The translations under genes were made by a program, and so were the position numbers. Under the pieces are notes generated by a model. The model was not told where the DNA came from, made no database searches, and was given only the letters and a program-made list of their open reading frames with translations. DNA of 64,000 nt from Rhynchospora pubera (Eukaryota; Streptophyta; Magnoliopsida; Poales; Cyperaceae): positions 157,103,461 through 157,167,460 of the forward strand of contig CM051460.1 in NCBI GenBank assembly GCA_028095005.1. Direction: 5' to 3'. Of this stretch, positions 47,040 to 59,814 are shown piece by piece (the first letter of the stretch is position 1; every line of letters begins with the position of its first letter).

Positions 47040-47310
47040 AACGGACACGGAACAATCCTGTCCGCAACGAAATTGAAATACTCTTTCGCTTTCGTTCCGT
47101 TTCGATAAATGAAACAGCTCTTTATTCCATTTCTGTTTCGCTTCATTATTTTCCATTGAATCAGTCCATTTTCGTATTTCGTTCCGTTCTATTTTGGTAA
47201 CGTTGACAAAATTTCGTTTCGTTTCCGTTCCATTTTTAAAAATGAAATTATTTTCTCTTCAATTTATGTTCCGTTTCGGACGGATTGAAACAGAAACGTG
47301 CAAAACGGTG
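47040..47310. repeat. GAAACGGAAC-rich repeat, copy 2 (inverted relative to 15785)
   Basis: Rich in TTTCGTTCCGTTTCG and related motifs, matching the stretch at 15785-16078 in opposite orientation. Ends not defined. Confidence 0.5.
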
Positions 47311-47342
47311 GTAAATTGACAGTGTGACCCATTGGATATATG

Positions 47343-47523
47343 CAGGGGCGGATTTACCACCGGGGCGGGTGGGGCTAGAGCCCCACCTCACGCCGTCGAG
47401 CCCTTGGAACCCCCCTTTAGCCCCAGCTAATTTTTTCTGCCATTGGAGCACTCAAAAGTGGGGCTGAAGACTTAAACAGAGGTTGTCAGACCCACCTAAA
47501 TATTTTTTCTAGATCTGCCACTG
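47343..47523. mobile_element. hAT-type MITE (181 bp)
   Basis: Ends CAGGGGCGGATTTA and AGATCTGCCACTG, flanked by the perfect 8-bp duplication GATATATG (47335-47342 and 47524-47531). GC-rich 'agccccacc' blocks lie inside. Confidence 0.85.
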
Positions 47524-47750
47524 GATATATGTTTCCAAGCTAAAATTAATTTAATTAAAATAGTTCCAACAACAAAAATGACGTAAGTTATATATTTGTT
47601 ACCGAATGATGTAATATTTGTTTTACATTTTATAGGATAGACAACTGTAAAAAAAAAAATTCAATGTAAAGTACAGCTTAGAAAGAAGGTTCGGTAGATG
47701 AGACTTTTTGGTAATAGCAATAACATGTTTGAAATAGTGGCACTGGCACC

Positions 47751-47965
47751 AGGGGCGGATACAGGCAGGGGCAGGCATAGGCCTGAGGCCTGACCTACGC
47801 TGCGAAAACTGTTTTTAGTGTTAAAATGTAAAAAATACAGTGGTAATTCGGTTATCTAATGTATTTGGTCTATTCTACTATTAAAATTTCAAGTTACTAA
47901 TGTCTAGTTAAAGTCGACCTCGACAATTCGGCCTACCCTGTCCTCAAATCCTGGATCCGCCCCTG
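47751..47965. mobile_element. hAT-type MITE (215 bp)
   Basis: Ends AGGGGCGGATACAGG and CCTGGATCCGCCCCTG, with the 8-bp duplication CTGGCACC on both sides (47743-47750 and 47966-47973). It is related at its tips to the MITE 0.2 kb upstream. Confidence 0.83.
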
Positions 47966-47973
47966 CTGGCACC

Positions 47974-49515
47974 CCCACTGCAAAATCAACATCATCAATT
48001 TGCGCAGCCATATCTCACTTCTAGCTCTAATATCCCAAACCACTAAATCCAAAATACTAATATTAATCATTAACATCACTGATTTAGCTTCACCAAATAC
48101 GCCTTTTTTTTTTAAAACAAATTTCCCTCTGTGTCGATCCGGCGATTTGTAAGGAGCTTTTGGACTGTGAGCTATTTTCACATTTGAATTTTTTTTTTGT
48201 ATCAAATATTTCCAATTTCTCTATATTATTATTGATCCTTTTGTGGCATTTTCTTATATTAAGTAAAGCTAGTGTATTTCCCCCTTCTTATCGTAGGGTA
48301 TATTTAAAATTTAAAATTTTATGATTGGACTAGCAAAGTTAGCATGCACATTTATTTATTTGGAATAGTCGCTGATTTACTTATTAATTGGACTATTGAA
48401 TTACAATGGCGATTATTTTAAGCAATTATTATTATTTGCTTTTGAAAATAATACCGAATATACTATATAAAGGAAAAAGTTTGTCTTTCCAGGTTAGAGC
48501 CCCTATAAATTATAATCGTTCATAACTTTGAAAAAAATAATCTGTTTTTTAGTACATGTAAAAAATTAGTCCACTAAAATTTTTTTTATACTTGCACCTT
48601 GCTTTATTCATCCAAATATACCTTGAATGGTATAAAAGTTGATTCGTGAGAAAGATAAGCTTTTGCAACATTGTTAAATCAGTGTCAAACATCCACGATT
48701 TACTATTCTTAGAAGGTATAATTTTAACGACAGGAAACTGTTGGAGGTTAAAACCGGCTTGAGCAATAGAAAGGGGAAAAAAATGAATGTATTTTACTAC
48801 TTGTGTATGTTTTCTAATTTAGTGGATGCCATCAAATAAGGTAAGGCCGATCACTCTGAGATGCAGGAATTGGGTTGACCGTTGACGACCTGATCCTGCA
48901 ATTACGCCCAAAAAATGACTAACAAAAAATACTACAGCGTCAACACACTTTAGTTTTGGGAAACGAAAGAACTTATATTTTGTAGTTTTTAATAAATACA
49001 TTTTGTTATTGTTTTCTTCAAAATAGCTAGAAGAGTTCAAGCATTATTAAATTCAATACTTCTAGTTCTGTCATAGACTCATAGTGGGCACTCCAATGCT
49101 GAGTTGGGTCAAAATGGATTTTTTTTTTTTATGAACATTGGAATCTGTTTCATTGGCTTTTTGAATTTAGATCTTCCAAAAAATATCAGTAAAAAAATCA
49201 GCATCTTATTTATACTAGTCGCTATCTAGCCTCTCCACAAAAAAAAAAAAAAAAAAAATATCAGCAGCATCATCACTCATGACACCATACAATACCACCA
49301 CACCAGCCACAGAGAATCGACCCAATGCACCATAAACCCTCTTTCTCTGAGAAGCACAAACTTCTTGCTATCTGCCTTGCTGGTGTCTAGTTATCCACTC
49401 CCACTTGAGAGTGTTTAGCAAAGCGAAGCCCAAGCAAGCCTGAGAGGCAAAGATGGACCAGCCAGAATATTCCAAATCTTATCCGTAGAAATACCTCTCT
49501 CTCGCTCTCTCTCCA
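47974..49515. other. Spacer and mTERF9 upstream region
   Basis: No gene recognised. A poly-A run lies at about 49240-49258. CT-rich sequence precedes the mTERF9 ATG. Confidence 0.5.
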
Positions 49516-52234
49516 ATGGCGCTCTTCTCTCTGCGCCCCATTCCTTCCCCTTTGCGCCTCTCTCTCGCTCTCCCTCCCTCCGCCTCCACCAGAGTCCCCT
49601 TCCTTCTCGTCTCTCGGTATTCTTGCCTACGCTCGCTCCATTCTAGGCGGCCTTGTAAGTGCCGAGGCCGTGCTGCGCGCTATCAGAGCGAAAATGATGA
49701 TTATTATGTCGACTATGATGATGGAGAGGAAGGGTTTAGTAACCCCTCCCTTCTCTTTGTATGTCTCTCTCTCTCTCTCACTCACTCATGCGCACGCCTA
49801 TTGGTTAAGCAAAAAGGTTTTGTTTTGCCTAATTGTTTATGTTCTTTCCAGGAGGATCTACTGGATTCAGAGGAAGAGTTTGATATTGATAGTGAATCTG
49901 ATGAAGAGAAAGGTATATTGTGTTTCAAATTACTTTTTGGTCCCTAGTTATCATAATGAGATGAATACTTGTGGATATGAGCAATGTGAAGCTGTTATAG
50001 TTCAATCTCTGACAGAGGAATTATACTTGACATTTCAGATAGCAAAAAGCTAAGAGAAGATCGAAACAGAAGACAGCCTAGATCTAAGAATCACAAAAAG
50101 GATGAAGATCTCATCATTGACATTGATGGCGATGACGATGATGAGGATGAGCACAATGTCCCAAAAAGAAAGGCTAAATCTAGAGTCGGTGTGTCCTCAA
50201 AAAAGCACTTAATTGACCTGGGAAGTATAGGAGAGGTAACTCCTTTAAATTTTTAGTTGTTTAGGATAGAATGCATATTATATAATGTGCTAGAATCCTT
50301 TGAGAAATATTCCACTTGAAATCTTGTCAAATTTGACAATCATCATCAATAAAATAGGATTTAAAATGACAATGTTAGGCTTTTTATATATTTGGTAATG
50401 CATAGAAATGATTAAAGTTGGTGCATTGGTGTATGATACTGTTTATGGACCAATTCAAAGTTTTCAAGATCTGAATTTAACATCTGTTGATGCATTGTCA
50501 AACAATACTCGATTACCTTAAACTTGATTTGGCCTTTGGTATTCTGTCCACATGTCCAACAAGACATTTCAACTTATTTGAGAAACACATTAAAAATTGA
50601 CAAATTAATCGTCATCGGATGCCATCCTGCTATCATTTACATTTTAGGTTATAATCTCAGTCAGATCATTCTACTATGAGGTTGCAAAGGTCACTTTAAC
50701 TAACAAGGATTGTTTATTCACATGATAGCCGAAGCACACAAACTTCTCTAAAAAGCGTTTTGAAAAGCTGCAAGAAGACCTCAACTTCGACCCTAGGTGG
50801 TACCCTTTGGTCAACTACTTAAGCACCTTTGGTCTAAATGAGTCCCATTTTGCATCCATGTATGAACGTCATATGCAATGTTTTGACATTAGCCTGACAT
50901 GCGTCCGTGAAAAAATGGTTCTTTTAACCACCATAGGCGTAAAAATGGAGGACATGAAGCGCATCCTGGTACGGCAACCCCAAATCTTGGAATACAGCCT
51001 CAACAACCTCTACTTGCATGTTGAGTTTTTAGTGAGTATCGGGGTCCCCAATACCAAATTGGGGCATGTTATAGCTACTGCGCCTTCTTTCTTCTCTTAT
51101 AACATCGAGAAATCTCTCAGACCTACTATCAAGTACCTGATCGAAGAGGTAGGTATAAAGGAGGGTGATATCGGGAAGGTGGTGCAATTGAGTCCACAAA
51201 TCTTGGTGCTACGGATTGAACATTCATGGAAATCAAGACTTTTTTTCTTTTCTAAAGAGCTTGGGGCACCCAAGTATAGTATTGTGAGAATGGTGACTAA
51301 GCACCCACAGTTTTTGCACTATAGTATAGAGGATGGTATTTTACCAAGGATTAATTTCTTGAGGAGTATTGGCATGCAGGACACAGAGATCTTGAAAGTT
51401 CTGACTAATTTAGCACAGGTTGGTGCTCCCATCTTTTCCTGGAATTTTGGTAACTTAATTAGGTACTGCTGGTGTATGGTAACGTACTATGTTGTAGATT
51501 ACTCTCATGTAAAGGGATTCCTATTTCTTAGAAGCTTCGAGGAAGGCATTATTTCTGTTTTAGGGTTCCAGGTTTCAGGCTTATTGTTTGTTAAGGTTTA
51601 GTGAAGCTTCAGTGAGATAAAATTTAAACGTTCAAAATTATGAGAATATTAGGTCCGAGAGTTGAAGGTTCAGGCGTTATGATTTAGGTTCTTTTGGGAC
51701 TCTAGTAATATCACAATAGTAACAATCTTATGGTCTCTTTTGCTTTTCATTTGCCAACCAAAATTTCTAGACATCTTTCTCTAAGTTCAATAACTAATCA
51801 TTTCTTTATTTTTTTCTCCTTTCTGATTTTTATTTCAGGTACTATCTTTATCTTTAGAAGGCAATCTTAGACCAAAATACAAGTACTTGGTAAACGAGTT
51901 AAGAAATGAAGTGAATGCCTTAACAAAGTACCCCATGTACTTGAGCCTCTCCTTAGATCAGAGAATTCGGCCCCGTCACTGCTTCCTAGTTTCACTGAAG
52001 AAGGCCCCGCAAAAAGGCCCTTTTCCAATTGGATCTCTAATGCCCAGTGATGAGTCATTTTGCGACCAATGGGCTGGTACAAGTGTTGACACATATCTGA
52101 AATTTAGAGAACGCCTCTTGTTGTCAGATTCAGATTATTCTCTGAAGCACGAGAGGAAGGCATTTAAGGAGCCTCAGAGAAGTGTTAATGGTAGTAGTTT
52201 GAGAAAAGAGATGGTGACCTCGGGTTATTGGTAA
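49516..52234 (+). CDS. MTERF9: mTERF9-like organellar transcription/translation factor
   Basis: The predicted join is 49516-49758, 49852-49912, 50039-50235, 50729-51418 and 51839-52234, giving 528 residues. The first about 50 residues (Ser, Arg and Leu rich, few acidic) look like a chloroplast transit peptide. An acidic linker with D/E runs follows (IDIDGDDDDEDE). From FDPRWYPLVNYLSTFGL onward is the mTERF domain of repeated about 35-residue two- to three-helix units with the typical (V/I)...P motif (RQPQILEY, ATAPSFFSY, LSPQILVLR, KHPQFLHY, KYPMYLSLSL). Arabidopsis mTERF9 acts in chloroplast gene expression and ribosome assembly; that function is inferred from family similarity. The exon 1 donor GTATGT is the one that keeps frame; an earlier GTAACC would cause a stop. 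Exon 4 would read on into the intron for 60 codons if unspliced. Confidence 0.92.
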
Positions 52235-53583
52235 ATAATATGCTGTCATTGGCCAATTCTAGGAACTGCTGGGATGTTAAAAAAAGAGCATTTTTGGAGG
52301 TACAGTAGTTCTCTTTGTTTTTATTTGTACTTTTGCAAATAACATCCAACATTTGTTAAGATGCGTCCAAATCTCAGCTGGTCTCTTGATGAGAGTAATA
52401 TTAATTTCAGGTGGTGGACACTGACAATTTTGCCCATAGATGGCATGAGTCCTTTTTACAGAAAAAGGATAATTATAAGAACAACACTAATAAATAAAGC
52501 CAAAATTATTGTTAGATTCCATACTTCCATGAAATATCTACAATAAGATTTCTTTGAGTTACCAAATAGCTACTGGAAACTAAGTATTTTCTTTCGTGCT
52601 AATCTTCAATTTAAAGAATACATGGGTGATTTTCTAAACATGGGGGATATTTATTAGAAATATTAGAACTTTCTAGGTGTTATTTGCAAATTCTTTAAAA
52701 TGATTAGTCATTTAGTTGTGATCGCACCATAGCTGCATTTCTGACGCAAGTGCTTTCTTTTGGTTTGTTATTACGAATGAATTGGGTAAATGAGGTTGGT
52801 AACGGAAATTCTGCTTCTTTTGACAGGAAATTATTCAATTGGCTGTCATTTCTAAGGAATCAACCTGAGGCTTTATTAGAGTGGGAAAGCATACTCTTTT
52901 TTCTTCAAGCAATGAGTCTCAGTTATTTTTGGATGACGAGACAAATAACTTGCATGTCAAGATCTCATGGTAAGATTGCAAGATATCCTTATAATTACAG
53001 ATGGACAATTTTGATAGGATTTAGTTTCATTTCTTTTTTTACTTTCCTTTTTCTTGAGTTATATGAATATCTGCAGGAAGTATATAGTAAAAAAAGGTAC
53101 ATATAGTGAAAAAAAAAAGCTTGTTGTAGCGGTACTTGTTTTGATACAATTCATCCTCGAAATACTGATGTAGGGGCTCTCTTTTTTACCCCAAAATTTT
53201 CTTGATTAAATTTCTTCATAAAAGTTATTTGGTATAATAAACTTTTGTCTGAGGCCCATCCGCCCATGGTCCTTGATGTCAAAAGTGTAAGATTCTTATC
53301 TTTTAGCGGGCCTTGTATCAAAAGAGGAGGTGCCTCTGCTTTATGGGCCTTATGATTCTCCGGTTTTAAAATAATGAATATAAATCTTAGCGTAAATGCG
53401 TAAGCCGTAATGTTCTCTTGGAGAAATCAAAATGTTCTTTTATTTTACGAATAAAGCATAACCAATCAGTTACTGTACCATTATACCCCTTTTTTAATCA
53501 TTCCGTCTATTTTTTTTGTCTATTGCACATTCACCATATGGGTAGTGTACCTTTTCTGAGTTGGTTACGTTAGAATTTTCTTG
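52235..53583. other. mTERF9 3' region
   Basis: Contains the probable 3' UTR. Open frames at 52361-52546 and 52750-53106 have no motifs and are not supported as genes. Confidence 0.45.
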
Positions 53584-53588
53584 GTATG

Positions 53589-53885
53589 TGTTACCGGTCC
53601 TTTAAGGAAATAATATAATAGATTATAATTTAGATTCTAGTTTCCAATAAATCAGAATTATTAGATATTATTTGATATTATGTATCTTTCCTTATTTTTA
53701 TGCATCTTTCCTTAGTTTACAATAGTTGTTATATTTCTAGTTCTTGCCATATTAGAAAATACTCTATATAATGAGTATTAGTATTGTATGAGAATTTTAA
53801 GCAGAAATTAATAAAAACAGTCTTCCTTTATCTCTATCTCTCTTATCCCTTCTCTGTATTCTATTCCCAATCAAAGCTCATAACA
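53589..53885 (+). repeat. 5' LTR of the gag-only Ty3 element
   Basis: 297 bp, TGTTACCGG to CATAACA. Confidence 0.93.
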
Positions 53886-53917
53886 ATTTGGTATCAGAGA
53901 CCAAAACGATCCAAACC

Positions 53918-54850
53918 ATGTCCAAAGACAAGACCTCCAAAGACAAGACCCAACCATTCGATGTCGCTGTCGCCTTCCAACAGCTTCTCGAGGGCCAGAA
54001 CGAAATCATGCGTCGCTTGGCTTTGGCTGAAGATCGTTTGCTCACCTTAGAACAACCTCTCAAAACCAATGAGACCTTCACACCTAAACCACGTGACACG
54101 CAGGGGGTGCCGCGCTACTACAAACTTGATTTTCCGACCTTTGATGGCACAGAGGACCCGTTGGGTTGGCTAAACCGGTGTGAACAATTTTTCCGGGGGC
54201 AACGCACCATAGAGGAGGAAAAAGTTTGGCTTGCTGCATACCATCTCACTGGAATTGCCCAACAGTAGTACTACCAATTGGAGAGGGATGTAGGTTTGCT
54301 GCCATGGGTCCGATTCAAGGAGCTGTGTCACCTACGATTTGGTCCACCCGTCCGTACCAATCCATTGGGTGAGCTAATGCATCTACGCCAAACCGACAGT
54401 GTTGAGGAATATCAAGAGCGGTTCGGCGCCTTGATTTGCCGGGCTGATTCGGTTACCCCAACTCAGCAAATGCATATTTTCACAGCTGGTCTTTCAGAGC
54501 CTCTTCGCACTGATGTTGAGTTACATAAACCTTCTGACTTGCAGCATGCCATGAGCTTAGCTCGTGCTTTTGAGCGTCGCTACCGTACAACTCCTGTAGC
54601 AAGTAATCTTCCTAAACCTTCTGAAGTATTGGCAATACTTGCATCATCGGAGTCTGGACCTGAGCAACGTTCTTTACGACGCCTCAATCCAATAGAGATG
54701 GCTGAGAGACGACAAAAGGGCTTGTGTTTCAACTGTGATGAGCAATACACAAAAGGCCACAAGTGCAAGAGATTATTCTTTTTAGAAGTCATGAACGATG
54801 ATGAATATGAAAATTCATCGTTGTTGCTAACCAATGAAGCACCTGGATAA
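53918..54850 (+). pseudogene. Ty3-type Gag with one in-frame TAG
   Basis: Starts MSKDKTSKDKTQ at 53918. The capsid-type domain (YYKLDFPTFDGTEDPLGWLN, then the helix-rich region with EEYQERFGAL) is that of plant Ty3 Gag, and a zinc knuckle CFNCDEQYTKGHKC follows at the C-terminal side. The frame is broken once by TAG at 54266-54268, between GIAQQ and YYQLERD, where family members carry an aromatic residue, usually Trp. The rest (310 codons) is open to the TAA at 54850. Confidence 0.88.
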
Positions 54851-54914
54851 TATCTGCATTCGCTGCCCCTATTTTTCAGCTTGAGGACAAGCTGATTCTC
54901 ATGGACGGGGGAAA

Positions 54915-55211
54915 TGTTACTGGTCCTTTAAGGAAATAATATAATAGATTATAATTTAGATTCTAGTTTCCAATAAATCAGAATTATTAGATATTATTTG
55001 ATATTATGTATCTTTCCTTATTTTTATGCATCTTTCCTTAGTTTACAATAGTTGTTATATTTCTAGTTCTTGCCATATTAGAAAATACTCTATATAATGA
55101 GTATTAGTATTGTATGAGGATTTTAAGCAGAAATTAATAAAAACAGTCTTCCTTTATCTCTATCTCTCTTATCCCTTCTCTGTATTCTATTCCCAATCAA
55201 AGCTCATAACA
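54915..55211 (+). repeat. 3' LTR of the gag-only Ty3 element
   Basis: 297 bp. Differs from the 5' LTR at TGTTACTGG (C to T) and at 'gaggatttt' (A to G). Confidence 0.93.
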
Positions 55212-55216
55212 GTATG

Positions 55217-57142
55217 GTTCTTATTACAGTGAAGGCAAGTTCCTATAACTTACATCGTTAATGAGATTTGAATTTGAGTATTGATGACATTTACATTTTA
55301 GTGACATGTACAGGAGTGAACAGATAATTTGTAACAGTGGTGGATTTGGTTTCCCTCCGTTAGCCTTTGGTTAAAAATTTTCAATGCAGTCACTACTTAA
55401 ACTTAACTGCAATCTGACATTAAATGTAGCAACCTTATCCACTGTGAGCCAATCAAAACCAGGAACCTAGTATGCCCCACAAATTCAAAACTCCCTGTCC
55501 AATTAGATTACCTTCACATGGGCAGACAGCTTCACTTCATCCTGCCACCTCACATCCGAGCTGTCACTTTACAAGCTATGCTATCCTCTGGATATTGTCA
55601 GATAAGCTACTCCCCAGCGTGCCATTCCGTACACAATTAAAGAGTCCAGTTTTAAATAGTTAAATTATCATGTTAAAAGGTTCCTGTTGGGTGAAACTAC
55701 GGTTGTTGCTTCATTTTTACCATGTGATACTGGCGAATGAATATGCTGATGTTTTCTGTAATAGCATAGATATGCTGATGTTATCGTTTCAGTCATTAGT
55801 TTTTGAGATTTAATTCAATCTGCATATCGAAATGCTTCTCTTTGGATAAAAATAGGACTTTTGTCACAAAGAACGTTCGATGGAAATATGGGTTTTTTTT
55901 CCATTATTGTAAAAAATAGTAAAATTTCTATGAATATTAAAGTTTATTTTAGCAATATTTAAAACAATTAGATCAAATTGAGCAGCTCAGATCAACTATT
56001 TCAACATGAAGAACCAACATTCAGATTGGTAATACTGATTGTTAGATACTATACACAGTATATTTCTTTTTATGATGATGCAAGGAAATTATGGTTCTGC
56101 ACTTCCACTTGCCTGACAATACCTTAACAAAAAATGATTACATGAAGAAAGCCTTTTTCCCCATTAAATAGGTCCTTCCATAAGCTACTACAGTACCTCC
56201 AAATAATCTATTGACATCTGAACCAAATCCAATATAGAGAACACTCGTGACAAAAGACAGACACTGACAGACAGCGACAGACAGCAAAAAACTGGGGTTG
56301 ATCAGATCAGGGTGTCCCATGAGCTTTAACCTAATTTGTCTTTTTTACCAGTGTTTTCAGATATAGAGGGTTTATGGAATGCCCACCTAAACTAATCCTA
56401 AAATATGGAATTTGATTGGTTCTCGTGGATTCTTGAGATTGACAGCACCTTCTTTCTTTCTACTGTTCCCTCTCCTCCTAGGGAAAAGGAGCAACTCAAA
56501 AGTAGGCAATTGCCCCTAATACTGGTAGATGTTACTATTTTGTTAGGCTAAGAGCAATGGCCTCAAAGCTTCACATACAGCGAAACCAATATTTTTGTTT
56601 ATCAGCAAAAGGAGTTGTGATAAACACGCAATAAATAAATTGAAACACATGAACACGAGAATCACTTGATTAGATATCAGAAAACCGATCACCAAAAGCC
56701 TTTACATCAAGTTATATTCACAAAGTAAAATCCACCATCATGTGTGCAAAGTGGCAAAAGATAAAAAAGTGATCCAGTCACAACATGCAATCCATGAGCG
56801 CCACCAAGTATCATTTATTTCACTACAATAAATTAACATTTTCTTATAATCAAACTAAACCTATCAGTTACATGTATGTATACACCTGTACTTTTTGTTC
56901 TATGTACCTGAGTAATCCATCTTTTCTATTTTTTTTTTAATTTTTTTTATCCATTTATTGTTCCATTACAGTTTTCTCTATAACTATCTTCGCATGTCAA
57001 CTTCATTACTTAGTCTCCGTATTTTCTTTAAATTATGTACTGTACTGCAAATTTCCCTTTCCACCTTTTCTGGGAAGTAAATAATGACAAAGCCTCTCGG
57101 AAATAAAACAACAACAGAAGCATGCCAAACTGCCAGTCGGCA
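55217..57142. other. Spacer, no gene recognised
   Basis: AT-rich with scattered short frames lacking motifs. The part near 57140 should be the 3' UTR of the CCCH gene. Confidence 0.5.
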
Positions 57143-59796
57143 TTACTGTACAATTCCAAATGGGTTTTCTGGCAGTTCAACAGGACAGCTGCAACAGGAA
57201 AAGAAACAGAGAAAATAAAAGAAGATTATTTTCGAGCTTAAAGAAAGTGACACTATTTTGCAAAATGTAAATTTCAAGTCTACTTAATTTTCACTTGGAT
57301 CTGCACATTTTTATCTGCATAAGTTAGCAGGGGAAACTTCAAGTTTGCAATTAAAGAGAATTCAGTGGTATAACATAGAACATTCCATATTGAATAATTG
57401 ATTGATTGGAATAAGAAAAATCATACATGATCCAAAAAATAAATTCAAGAGGCAGACTATATATTTTAATTTATATTTATATATTTTTGGTTTTTACCTG
57501 TCCTGCTCAATGCAAGAATTATTCGTGCTAGGAGCTGAGGCTGAGTTATCATCGATACTTGTTGCACAATTATTTAGCGCGTCAAGGGCATACCTTACTG
57601 GGTCTATTAGATCAAATTCTTTCTGATCTGAAATCAAAATAAAAATACAATGATCAATACAAATTTGCTGACCAAGTGCATAGTACTCCAAAATAGTTTC
57701 AACCGCTCAAACCTGAAAGATATTTGTGGTTCTCTAATTTACAGTTCGGTGAAGAGATCTGAGTCAATGGGTTGAGGCCAAGCTCATTGAGCCGCATCAT
57801 CTCCGATTCCAGCTGAGCCAACTTTTCTTGATACAACTGCCTCTTTATTAGCAGTGAAGACCCTGATTCTCCTGGCACTGAAATGGTTTTCACAAATTAG
57901 ACACAGATAACGTGAAATTGCAATAAAAAGGAAGCAATTGTTTGGCATATTACTTGGATAGATGTCAGGATCAATGCCGGTATATTGTAGGTTGTAGCCA
58001 AGTTGCGGTTTCATTTTCTCCATGGAGTGCCTGAAAAATGGACATATTTTTTTTTTATATATTGGGTTTTATTTGATAAACAGTGAAGTATTGGGTACAA
58101 TAATAAAGGAAAGCTCTTAACTGAATTATGCTGAAATATTTTTATACCTTGCCTTCTCACGGTAGGGTTTAACCAGTACTCGGGCCCCACTGATGAAATG
58201 TGGATGGCGGTTGGCAAGGATTAGGTGCACCGTCTCAGGGCTGTGAAAGCTCACAAAACCAAACATGCGCCGGTCCTGGCATGGTATCCTCACATCCCGT
58301 ACCAGCCCATATTGACTATTACATGGAGAGGAAAGCAAGATAAAGCATGGTATCAGCATGTTATTACCCAGTGTAAATTAGAAAGACTAAGGCCTTGTAT
58401 TGGTGGTATGCATGTCAATTACAGTGAAAATTTTAATATATATACATAACATTCTGTTGGTATTATCTGTGACATTTGAATAACCTTCTAATTTGTAAAC
58501 AAGATGAAGCATTTAGTGGTAGCAGTTGCCATAAAAAAAGATAATCCCATTATCTAAATAGAAAAAAGGTTATTTTGCATATATGTTTGAAAGAATGAGA
58601 GTGAAAATGATCTGAGAGGACAGCAATGTGAAGCATATACCTAAAGTATGCATGAACATCTTCCTCAGTAAACATGCTGTCAGCTGGGAATGTGAGGTAA
58701 ATCTGGTTTGCAGAATTTTGAGTTCCATCGAATTTTTCATTACCAGAATCTACGTATTTGAAAGCATCTTCAGCTAGAACCACCGCATGCTGTCCATGTG
58801 GTCTGAAAATATAACAATTCCTAATATTAGAAATGACCTATTACAATTCCAATAGTCAAGGGTACCGGTTACATTAACATAGAACCAAATATTTCTGTTT
58901 TCCTTAAGATTTGGTATGAACATCAGTAACAAATTTATATATATCACAATTCACACTGGTAGCAAGTAGTGTATGTACCTCTTGATGACAGCTATCTTAT
59001 TAAGACGACACAGCAACTTAGTGAGACTGTAACCCGCCTTGCCATGCCTTTGACTTTCGGTCAAATACCCATCCGCTTGCAACCCCTTCCCATACATCTG
59101 TCCATAAAGTGTCGGCAAAGAGGCAATTGAAACTGGCTGTCCCGTGTTTGACCTCAGCAACTCCACAATCTCCATTTCCAACTTCTCCAATGATACTGGT
59201 GTATTACCCATACCAGCCCCAGCACCCATAACATCACTCTCCAAAGAATCCGACGAAATGTTGTGGTGCGAGTAACTACAGTTTGCGCCATTTTTACACG
59301 TACCTTTTACATAGTAGTGGCATGGCCGTTTCGGTACCAGCATGGATGGTTTTATAAGCCGTCTCTGCAATAGCGGGTCATGGTACATATTCACACCCGG
59401 TAGGTACCGTGATAAGTTATTCGTGTTATCATATGGTTCATCAAACCCCATAAATTGGTTGTTCGGCTTTTGTGTGTAATTGTAGTGATTAAATGAGTCA
59501 AACAAATGGGATTGTATATGTAAGTCTGGATTATTTGAGGAGAAGTAGTGTGTGCCAGTTAAGGGATAATTATGGGATTGGATTTGGGATGAATCCTGGG
59601 GAGATTTAGTGCTAAGATCTGCCTTGGCCTCGTTTATATAAGAAATTAAGGTTGCATCAGACCCGTAGGCGAGTTGCATCATCTCTTGTTCATCAGGTGC
59701 ACGCAAAAAGATGCAACCAAATATTCTTGCGGTATTATCAGGCTCGAAACGCTGCAGCCGCGTGTAGATGATCTTGGTTAGCTCAGCGAAATCCAT
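57143..59796 (-). CDS. CCCH zinc finger protein with OST-HTH and RRM domains
   Basis: The predicted minus-strand join is 59796-58979, 58802-58641, 58315-58148, 58030-57954, 57877-57713, 57627-57498 and 57188-57143, giving 521 residues. The order is: N-terminal helical part (DFAELTKIIYTRLQRF); a CCCH finger C-x7-C-x5-C-x3-H beginning CHYYVKGTC at about residue 159; an OST-HTH/LOTUS-like domain at about 205-270 (LEKLEMEIVELLRS ... HGKAGYSLTKLLCRL); an RRM at about 305-385 (QIYLTFPADS ... RMFGFVSF); and a Gln/Glu-rich coiled stretch (RQLYQEKLAQLESEM) before the end VELPENPFG. This matches the plant AtC3H18/22/46/53/55-type family, predicted to bind RNA. An in-frame TAG precedes the ATG. A 5' UTR intron (60536-59815) is likely. 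Confidence 0.92.
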
Positions 59797-59814
59797 CACC
59801 AACTTGGTCTCTCC

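Larger units (their letters stand above)
53589..55211 (+). mobile_element. Gag-only Ty3-type LTR retrotransposon, complete ends
   Basis: Two 297-bp LTRs (53589-53885 and 54915-55211, TGTTAC...CATAACA) differ at about two positions by eye. The 5-bp duplication GTATG flanks the element (53584-53588 and 55212-55216). The order is LTR, iMet-type PBS TGGTATCAGAGA (53889-53900), gag (53918-54850), purine tract GGACGGGGGAAA just before the right LTR. No protease, reverse transcriptase or integrase is present. This is a short non-autonomous element of the TR-GAG type and a very recent insertion. Confidence 0.93.

Noticed and set aside
52750..53106. 118-codon frame after mTERF9
   Set aside because: It contains hydrophobic runs but no recognised domain; sequence is in the expected 3' UTR zone.
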